A stretch of DNA of 64,000 nt from Calothrix anomala FACHB-343 (GTDB lineage: Bacteria > Cyanobacteriota > Cyanobacteriia > Cyanobacteriales > Nostocaceae): positions 1-64,000 of the forward strand of contig NZ_JACJQG010000042.1 in assembly GCF_014696435.1 (NCBI RefSeq), given 5' to 3'. Of this stretch, positions 58,034-64,000 are shown piece by piece. How positions within the stretch are numbered: the first letter of the stretch is position 1; the number at the start of each line of letters is the position of its first letter. The translations under genes were made by a program, and so were the position numbers. Below the pieces are notes generated by a model. It saw only the letters and a list, made by a program, of their open reading frames with translations. It did no database searches and was not told where the DNA came from.

Positions 58034-59077
58034 TCAATCAAACTCAGTGAGACAAAAAGCTGTTAGTAAGTCTATACAATTAGCGATCGCGCCTAGATGC
58101 GCAATTTCATAACCATGTGTATTCTGTGTCGGAAATGCTAAACAAGCAGCACGACCCACATGTCCGAATTTCATCGCAATCGATGCATCGCTACCAAATT
58201 GACTTAAAATTGCTAGCTGTACTGGTATATCACGTTGTTTAGCACAGTGGCGCAGTTGCCCATTCAATATTTCATCATACATGCCATAGGCATCTTGAGA
58301 CAAGATTACCGGACTTTTTCCCTCTTTAATCGGATATTCGCTGGATAAAGGGCAAATCTCTAAAGCAATCAAAGCATCCAAAACCTGATTTTGAGTGAAA
58401 AATAAAGCGCCAATTGCACCCACTTCTTCTTTAGCTGAGGCTACCAAATAAACATCGACTGGTGGCTGTTTGACTTGTTGCGCCAGAGCCAGGAGAATTG
58501 CCACTGAGGCTTTGTTATCTAAGGTGTAACTAGCAATATAATCCTTGAGCCTAATTGGGTGCTTGCGATGCTTACCGATCGCCATTCTGGTTCCTGGACG
58601 GATACCTGCTGTGGCTAACTCTTCTGTTGTCAGTTTTGTTTCAATCCAGGCGTTTTCCCACTTCACAGCAGTATCTTCTTGCTGGACTTTTTGGGGTGAT
58701 TCATGGGATACATGACGGGAGCCAAAACTGAGAATACCGCTAATAGTTTGGTTATCGCCTAATAAATCAACCACGCCCTCACCGTAAATCCACGGATAAG
58801 AACCGCCCAGTTTGCGGACTTCCACCCGACCGTCATCGCCAATAGTTTTAACGATACCGCCAATTTCATCTTTATGAGCAGTGATGGCAATAGCTTTGTC
58901 AGGATTTTTACCAGGAATCTTGGCAATGATATTATCAGCGCGATCGCTCCAAACTTCCACACCCAGACTAGCAAATTGCTGAAGTAAAAATTGGTTAATT
59001 TCCGTTTCCACACCGCTAGGGGAATGGTGCATGACTAATTCTGCAATTATTTGAAATAGCTGCTCGTAATCCCACAT
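58034..59077 (-). CDS. M42-family metallopeptidase (aminopeptidase)
   Basis: A 347-residue dimetal peptidase of the M42 (tetrahedral aminopeptidase, FrvX-like) family, cytosolic. Metal and catalytic motifs are AITAHKDEIGG, SYTLDNKASVA, SAKEEVGAIGA and the late THGYEIAHL. The frame is open to 59101, but the ATG at 59077 (MWDYEQLF) is preferred. It likely trims peptides in protein turnover; the substrate range is unknown. Divergent from the aldolase gene. Confidence 0.9.
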   Translation of the reverse strand: MWDYEQLFQIIAELVMHHSPSGVETEINQFLLQQFASLGVEVWSDRADNIIAKIPGKNPDKAIAITAHKDEIGGIVKTIGDDGRVEVRKLGGSYPWIYGEGVVDLLGDNQTISGILSFGSRHVSHESPQKVQQEDTAVKWENAWIETKLTTEELATAGIRPGTRMAIGKHRKHPIRLKDYIASYTLDNKASVAILLALAQQVKQPPVDVYLVASAKEEVGAIGALFFTQNQVLDALIALEICPLSSEYPIKEGKSPVILSQDAYGMYDEILNGQLRHCAKQRDIPVQLAILSQFGSDASIAMKFGHVGRAACLAFPTQNTHGYEIAHLGAIANCIDLLTAFCLTEFD

Positions 59078-59141
59078 AAATATATGATTTTTAGCTGACA
59101 ATTAAATATAAATATTTTTACCTAAAAATTATCTATTCGGG

Positions 59142-59924
59142 GTGAAAATGCAAGCTATCTCTAGAGCTAAACCAAACTTTTTTCAACAACCAACCTTTGC
59201 TTCTGTTAAAGAAGAACGCCTACATCGTCAGCAACGCCTAGCCGCAGCTTTCCGGTTATTTGCGCGATTTGGATTTGATGAAGGTATTGCAGGACATATT
59301 ACAGTCCGCGATCCAGAATATCCCGATCAATTTTGGGTTAATCCTTTAGGAAAGCATTTCGGTTTAATTCGCGTCAGTGACCTAATTTTAGTCAATCAGC
59401 AAGGTGAAGTGATAGCAGGCGATCGCCCAGTCAATACAGCCGCCTTTGCAATTCATTCTCAAATACATGCAGCTCGTCCTGACGTAGTCGCAGCAGCTCA
59501 CGCCCATTCTATCTATGGTAAAAGTTGGGCTAGCCTGGGTCGTCTGCTCGATCCTTTAACCCAAGATGCTTGTGCTTTCTACCAAGACCATAGCCTGTTT
59601 GATGACTATACAGGCGTAGTTTTAGAAGTCGCTGAAGGTAAACGCATCGCCCAAACATTAGGCAAAAACAAAGCCATAATTCTCAAGAATCATGGCTTGT
59701 TAACAGTTGGTCATTCCGTGGATGAAGCTGCTTGGTGGTTTATCACAATGGAGCGCTCTTGTCAAGCTCAACTCCTAGCCCAAGCGGCTGGTCAACCGCA
59801 ATTAATCAAACCAGAATCTGCCACTATTGCCCATCAGCAAGTAGGAGGGCATGATTTAGGTTGGTTTAGCTTTCAACCTTTATATGAGTTGATAGTCCAC
59901 CAGGAACCCGACCTACTATCGTAA
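59142..59924 (+). CDS. Class II aldolase/adducin family protein
   Basis: A 260-residue protein of the zinc-dependent fuculose/rhamnulose-type aldolase fold. It has GIAGHITVRDPEYPDQFWVNPLGKHF and the zinc site AAAHAHSIYGK, then ILKNHGLLTVG. It lacks features that would fix a sugar substrate. Several members of this family act as decarboxylases or are uncharacterised. It overlaps tail to tail by 59 bp with the GDSL gene. Confidence 0.88.
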   Translation: MKMQAISRAKPNFFQQPTFASVKEERLHRQQRLAAAFRLFARFGFDEGIAGHITVRDPEYPDQFWVNPLGKHFGLIRVSDLILVNQQGEVIAGDRPVNTAAFAIHSQIHAARPDVVAAAHAHSIYGKSWASLGRLLDPLTQDACAFYQDHSLFDDYTGVVLEVAEGKRIAQTLGKNKAIILKNHGLLTVGHSVDEAAWWFITMERSCQAQLLAQAAGQPQLIKPESATIAHQQVGGHDLGWFSFQPLYELIVHQEPDLLS

Positions 59925-60948
59925 GTTGTGGCTGTTTGCGTTTGCGTCTGATAGCAGCTGCTGTACCCCAAGCTGCGATAGCCAATGTCCCCAAAGCTGG
60001 AGAAGGTTCGGGGACTGACTTCGCCTCTAAAGCATTTAGTGCTGAAGTTGCAATTAACTTATGAGTAGCAGCTGTTGGGTGATACTCATCCCAAAATAAA
60101 TACTCGTCGGGATTAGAACAGGTGATGGAAGTTGTTTCACTGGTGAAGGTGAGACAAGCATCACTAATATTTTTGATGCCCAGTTTATCTTTATTGGCGA
60201 TCGTCTGCTCAAATAAAGAATAAGCATCAACATAAACAATATTGAGATCCGGTTTTTGGCTCAAAATATTCAGCGTTTGTTCTAAAGCTGAATTAAAACT
60301 TTTGGTTGCTAGGCTAAGTTTGTTAGGATCTCGACCACCGATTTTAGCTGCTGGTAGTTTGCCTAAATCTGGCAAATTAAACACCATCAAATTTTTAACA
60401 CCAACTGTATCACTTGCTAGAACATTCAACGCTTGTGATACATATTGAGCTGGGGTGGTAACGTCTGTCTCATCCAGAAACAGAAAATCATTTGCACCTG
60501 CCCAGAAGGTGTAAAGTGCATTTGGGTTAGCCTTCTGGTTACTTTGTTTTAAAGAATCTGCGTAACCTAGAACTTGTGCAAGTACTCCAGGTAAGGGTAA
60601 ATCGGGACGGACAGCATTACCCAAACCAGTAGAAGCACCTCCAAAAGCGAAGTTGATACCTTCTGTAGGATCAACAGGATTAGTAAATAAAGTAGGTTGT
60701 AAATTTAGCTCATCTCCAAGATCTTCCACCCATAGAGGCCCATTGGAAAAACGCCCATCTGCATAATTTGCAATTGGTGGGCCTGGAGGGTATGTTTGCC
60801 CCGATGCATTATATGTGTTACGACGATCGGAGAGACTATCACCAAATACGTAAAGCTGATTAAATGTGGTGATACTTGCAGCATTTGCCTTGATTGGCAA
60901 CATCAAAGGTAAGAGAAAAAATCCTGCCTGAACAAATTGTTTTTTCAT
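59866..60948 (-). CDS. SGNH/GDSL hydrolase with PEP-CTERM-type anchor
   Basis: A 360-residue exported esterase/lipase-like protein. The signal peptide is 1-24 (ending IKANAA). The GDSL block has the Ser nucleophile in YVFGDSLSD, and GANDF and DEYHPTAATH carry the rest of the triad. A C-terminal PEP-CTERM sequence (VPEPSPALGTL, helix, RRKRK) ends near 339. A further 21 residues then follow (about 340-360), encoded antisense to the aldolase 3' end. The ATG at 60948 is chosen over the open frame to 61113. Confidence 0.88.
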   Translation of the reverse strand: MKKQFVQAGFFLLPLMLPIKANAASITTFNQLYVFGDSLSDRRNTYNASGQTYPPGPPIANYADGRFSNGPLWVEDLGDELNLQPTLFTNPVDPTEGINFAFGGASTGLGNAVRPDLPLPGVLAQVLGYADSLKQSNQKANPNALYTFWAGANDFLFLDETDVTTPAQYVSQALNVLASDTVGVKNLMVFNLPDLGKLPAAKIGGRDPNKLSLATKSFNSALEQTLNILSQKPDLNIVYVDAYSLFEQTIANKDKLGIKNISDACLTFTSETTSITCSNPDEYLFWDEYHPTAATHKLIATSALNALEAKSVPEPSPALGTLAIAAWGTAAAIRRKRKQPQLTIVGRVPGGLSTHIKVES

Positions 60949-61288
60949 GATTATGTAACTTAGGTATTCTTGGCACTGTATGAATAGAAAAAATGGGAAT
61001 AATTTAAATGAAATTACTGATTTTTGATTAATTAATAGCCAAAAAGAGCATGTTTTCTCAAATATTTGATTTTGCTTACGTATCTTTGATGAGATGAGCA
61101 AATTACGTACCAATCAAATATAAATTAAAATGCTTTTTCGTGCCTAAATTTACGGAATTTTTATATATACCGCCTATTTTTTTCACAAAAAATTCTCAAT
61201 TTCTATCCTGAAAATTATCAGTGTGGGCGGGGGAATGCCCACTTTACGCGATCGATTAAGTACGTAAGTACTAAAAAACAGCAATCTA
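60949..61288. other. Upstream region of the GDSL gene
   Basis: AT-rich spacer that should hold the GDSL gene promoter. It contains no gene, repeat or hairpin that I can support apart from the adjoining MITE. Confidence 0.35.
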
Positions 61289-61426
61289 GGACTTACGCAC
61301 CGAACACAAAAACCCTCACAAGGGTGGTCAAAAGTCAAAAGTCAATGGTCAAAATTCACGTTTTTGGACTATGGACTATTGACCATTGACAAAAAGCATG
61401 AAAAATATCTGACACTGCGTAAGTCC
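61289..61426. mobile_element. 138-bp MITE with GGACTTACGCA ends, copy B
   Basis: Equal in length to copy A at 46611-46748 and differing at about two positions (CAAGGG for CAGGG-type, CACG for CAAG). It is flanked by TA on both sides, with perfect 11-bp terminal inverted repeats. Its near identity to copy A indicates recent mobility or conversion. Confidence 0.85.
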
Positions 61427-61573
61427 TACAATCAACTTAAGTCCTGACTATTAATGGACTTCCAGAGAATAAATTACCCAAGATATTTAATCAGGTTTTT
61501 CTCTACTCCCCCTGCTCCCTGCTCCCTGCCCCCTGCCTGCATAGAGATTGGTTATTTTTTTAATTGAAAGTCC

Positions 61574-62995
61574 CTAAGTTTGTGGACGCTGTAACTTTAA
61601 AGCATCAACAGCTGATATTCCCTCGCCTTGGGTGCCAAAGTACCATAGTGCGGCTGCTGCTTCGGCGCGAGTTACTGGTTTTTTCGGTTGAAATAATGTT
61701 GTATATCCAAATACTCGCCGGATATTTGATTGTTCGCCATTTTGGTGATCGGCTAATACGGCTCTTAAAGCTTTGGGGTCAATTTTGCCTGCATCTTGAA
61801 AACCCCAGGTTTGTTTTACCGCATCTAAGCTAGCAGTAGGTAAAGCTTGGCGGCTATCTAAAGGTATTTTCCACAGTAGCAACTGCTCCCTTGTTAAGGG
61901 TGCATCAGGACGGAATAACACGGCGGTAGTATCACCAGATAAGGAACTAGGAATTAATCCCGCTTCGGCTAATCCTTGAATTGCCGGAAAATCAGGATCT
62001 TTGACAGAAACATCAGTAAAAGCAGGTTGGGCGCTGTCTGCGGCTAAACGAATCTGTTTGGCTGGATTATTTGCATACATAGCATTGTTAGCAGCTACTA
62101 ACCAACGAGCATATTCTCGCCGAGTAATGGTTTTTGCGGGGGCAAATTGGCTAGTTTTTGCTTGGGCGTTGTTTTTAGTTGCTTGTATGGCTGGAGACAA
62201 AACACCTAATTTAGCTAAATCCTGAATATGCTCTCGCAGTTGTTGTGGTGCTTGGTTAATATCAGTGAATACAACAGATGTATTTGTAGTTGCACTAGAT
62301 ACTGGACTATTTGCTACAGTTCCCGGCTGTGTGGCTGCGTTTGTCGGTAGTACAGGGCCAATAAACTGCGAATCGCCTGGTTGAGGAACGCCGCTAGGAG
62401 TTTGGGCGTTATTAGTTTCAGTCTCGCTGGGGCTGCTAGTTGGCGTAGCTTGCGCCGTTGTCGTGCTAGATGGTAAATACTCAATTAATAATTTAGTGGC
62501 TGTTTGTGGCTGATTAGGTGCAGGATTGGTGACTGATTGAGCTTGAATTGAAACCTTAACCAGTACATTATTACGCTGCGCCTCAAAAACGCCGCCAACA
62601 TCATCGCTAGGTTTTTGGTTAATCTGCCAATTATTAGCTTGGAACTGATTTGTGTAGAAATTGGTAATAAAATTGCTGGGGTCAGCACTTAGCCAGCGAG
62701 TTGAGACTTTTTTTTCTGTGTCAGTTGCAGGTGTAACTGTTTCTAACTTGGCATTAGGATATATAGGGATATCTTGGGGAAAATCAACTGGTAATTGAAC
62801 TGTTGATTGGTTTGGCTGTGTTTGCGGTTGCTGATCCTTCGGTTCACCAAACACAACTGGGTTAGTTTGCAACTGAGGATCAGCCGCCAAAGATTGTTCT
62901 AAGTTCTTGGCGGTAGGACTGTTAGCACAGGCTGTTAACGAAGAGAGGAAAACAGCCAAACTCAGAAAAACAGCTGGATTTTTACAGGGCAGCAC
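61574..62995 (-). CDS. SLH-domain lipoprotein
   Basis: A 473-residue exported lipoprotein with lipobox LSSLTAC (Cys23). An N-terminal domain (about 70-180) contains IPIYPNAKLETVTPATDTE and a WQINQKPSDDVGG-type fold. A Thr/Pro/Asn linker follows (about 180-245). The C-terminal S-layer homology region spans about 245-470 (FTDINQAPQQLREHIQDLAKLGVLSP, ITRREYARWLVAAN, FTDVSVKDPDFPAIQGLAEAGLIP, VTRAEAAAALWYFG). It is probably held at the cell envelope by both lipid and SLH contacts. Start is GTG at 62995. Confidence 0.85.
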   Translation of the reverse strand: MLPCKNPAVFLSLAVFLSSLTACANSPTAKNLEQSLAADPQLQTNPVVFGEPKDQQPQTQPNQSTVQLPVDFPQDIPIYPNAKLETVTPATDTEKKVSTRWLSADPSNFITNFYTNQFQANNWQINQKPSDDVGGVFEAQRNNVLVKVSIQAQSVTNPAPNQPQTATKLLIEYLPSSTTTAQATPTSSPSETETNNAQTPSGVPQPGDSQFIGPVLPTNAATQPGTVANSPVSSATTNTSVVFTDINQAPQQLREHIQDLAKLGVLSPAIQATKNNAQAKTSQFAPAKTITRREYARWLVAANNAMYANNPAKQIRLAADSAQPAFTDVSVKDPDFPAIQGLAEAGLIPSSLSGDTTAVLFRPDAPLTREQLLLWKIPLDSRQALPTASLDAVKQTWGFQDAGKIDPKALRAVLADHQNGEQSNIRRVFGYTTLFQPKKPVTRAEAAAALWYFGTQGEGISAVDALKLQRPQT

Positions 62996-63092
62996 AGGAA
63001 TTTATCACATCTAGTGTCAATTCCTACCCTAGCGCAGACTGTCCCCTGAAAGTTCAAGCCTTAGGGATGAAGTTTTTCAATGGTCAATGGTC

Positions 63093-63162
63093 AGAGACGC
63101 GATTAATCGCGTCTCTACAATTTTTATTTTGAATTTTGAATTTTGAATTTTGAATTTTGAAT
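63093..63162. repeat. Dispersed palindrome and AATTTTG array
   Basis: AGAGACGCGAT-TA-ATCGCGTCTCT (63093-63116, 11-bp arms) is followed by about five AATTTTG heptamers (63127-63162) and CCTTGTC repeats to 63200. Intergenic. Confidence 0.8.
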
Positions 63163-63200
63163 TGATTCATTTGTCCTCCTTGTCTCCCTTGTCCTCCTTT

Positions 63201-64000
63201 TCACTTAACGGCAATTTGAGGTTCGGGGAATTGATGTAAAACGCGCCAAAGAACGGTGTAGCTACCATCTGCACGGCGTCGCACTGGGCGAAAGGCAACT
63301 AGGATGTCGCTGCTAGGTATCTTTTCTAACTGATTTAAATATTGGCGCTCTTGTGGTGAAAGGGGTTTACCACGGATAATCATATCTGGTACTTGGAATT
63401 GTAGCGATCGCACTAAATAAGTATGGTTTAATTCTGCTTTCGCACTGGCGAAAATTACTTGGTTGAAGTTCCAGTTCTGGTCTTTACCAGTCACAAACCG
63501 CCGCCGTTCTACTTGTAACTCTTCTAATTGCTTGGGCGGTTGGTAATTGAGGAAAAATTCTCTCGTGGTTTTGGCTACAGGTTGCAACTGAGAATCTAAC
63601 TTAGTTAGGGGAATATCGCCTAAATCTACCATGAAACTGTAGTCTACACCTTGATACCCTAATTCAAAGCGATCGCCTATTATTTGAAGTGCTAGACTGG
63701 GAGTAAAACCCCCTTGAGCATCACCTAGCAAGGGGAAAGGATAACGTTCGCTCACAGTCGGTGTTAAGCGATTTTCCAGTCTACTTAACGAACGCTGGTA
63801 AGCCAAACCAGGTAACACGCGGAAAATGCCAGTCTGAGGCAATTTCAAAAAAGTGGCGTAGGTTTGGGGTTCTTGGGAATCTATGTCGTAAGTAAAACGG
63901 TCAAGTATGGCTGAAGTTTCCTGGGGATATGTAAATTGATTTGGTAAAGGAAATTCTACTTGAGCTGCGGTCAAGAATTTCTTGACAGTTGCTATTGTCT
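63201..64000 (-). CDS. Hypothetical protein, 5' end beyond the window
   Basis: At least 265 codons. The frame is still open at 64000, so the true start may lie outside. A TTG at 63974 is the only internal candidate near the edge and is not convincing. Sequence features are a basic start (TIATVKKFLTAAQVEFPLP), several beta-rich blocks and no membrane segment in the part seen. I do not recognise the family. It is on the same strand as and upstream of the SLH lipoprotein, with a repeat-filled gap between. Confidence 0.65.
   Translation of the reverse strand, partial: TIATVKKFLTAAQVEFPLPNQFTYPQETSAILDRFTYDIDSQEPQTYATFLKLPQTGIFRVLPGLAYQRSLSRLENRLTPTVSERYPFPLLGDAQGGFTPSLALQIIGDRFELGYQGVDYSFMVDLGDIPLTKLDSQLQPVAKTTREFFLNYQPPKQLEELQVERRRFVTGKDQNWNFNQVIFASAKAELNHTYLVRSLQFQVPDMIIRGKPLSPQERQYLNQLEKIPSSDILVAFRPVRRRADGSYTVLWRVLHQFPEPQIAVK

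Noticed and set aside
57912-58112. 66-residue plus-strand frame overlapping the 3' end of the M42 peptidase gene
   Set aside because: It is antisense to the real gene at its end and shows no domain.

Overview
This window is chromosomal DNA of a cyanobacterium, most likely a filamentous heterocyst-forming one (Nostocales). The octamer GCGATCGC (HIP1) recurs throughout. Intergenic gaps are full of short tandem heptamers (GGGCATG-, GTCAATG-, CCCTAGC- and AATTCAA-type) and small palindromes, as is typical of that group. Many genes belong to families largely confined to cyanobacteria (DUF3038, DUF4335, DUF3493, DUF7219, RibBA with a C-terminal extension, SLH and DUF1565 proteins). The species cannot be named from sequence alone.

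Layout. 0-8 kb: a hypothetical protein with a Gly/Ala-rich hydrophobic N-terminus, a small protein whose C-terminus lies in a MITE, a lone OppB/DppB-type permease, apt, the overlapping DUF3038-DUF4335 pair, and a class A penicillin-binding protein with an FHA domain. 8-16 kb: a secreted low-complexity protein, bioY-lspA, and pstS-pstC-pstA-pstB behind a candidate Pho box. 16-24 kb (minus strand): a GH57 glucan branching enzyme, then grpE, dnaK and the overlapping dnaJ-tusA-rsgA group. 24-30 kb: the type IV pilus motor genes pilB-pilT-pilC. 30-34 kb: a saccharopine-dehydrogenase-like oxidoreductase, then a small-gene island (DUF6883-DUF4926, an antitoxin remnant, ParD/RelE-like and MazEF-like pairs) ending in an 84-bp tandem repeat. 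34-46 kb: a FUSC transporter, DUF2127, a D-Ala-D-Ala dipeptidase-like peptidase, yidD, a phytol-kinase-like membrane kinase, an amidase, ribBA, argC, eno and gloA. 46-56 kb: clpB, a frameshifted tnpB with a structured 3' region and a divergent 54-residue gene, a DUF1565/SLH surface protein and an RTX protein with a recent 417-bp internal duplication. 56-64 kb: DUF3493, tRNA-Thr(CGU), DUF7219, an M42 peptidase, a class II aldolase, a GDSL hydrolase overlapping it tail to tail, an SLH lipoprotein and a partial gene running off the right edge.

Functional modules are phosphate uptake (pst), protein quality control (grpE-dnaK-dnaJ, clpB), pilus motility and DNA uptake (pilBTC), envelope building and remodelling (PBP, M15 peptidase, amidase, YidD, LspA, SLH proteins), and core metabolism (apt, ribBA, argC, eno, gloA). 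Mobile and repetitive DNA is the most unusual layer. There are two identical-length 138-bp MITEs with TA duplications, a TACAGCA-ended element family in which two copies carry the same core in opposite orientation, an element with nested inverted repeats, and a TnpB locus with a candidate omega RNA and a small conserved-looking partner ORF. No CRISPR array and no complete prophage were seen.
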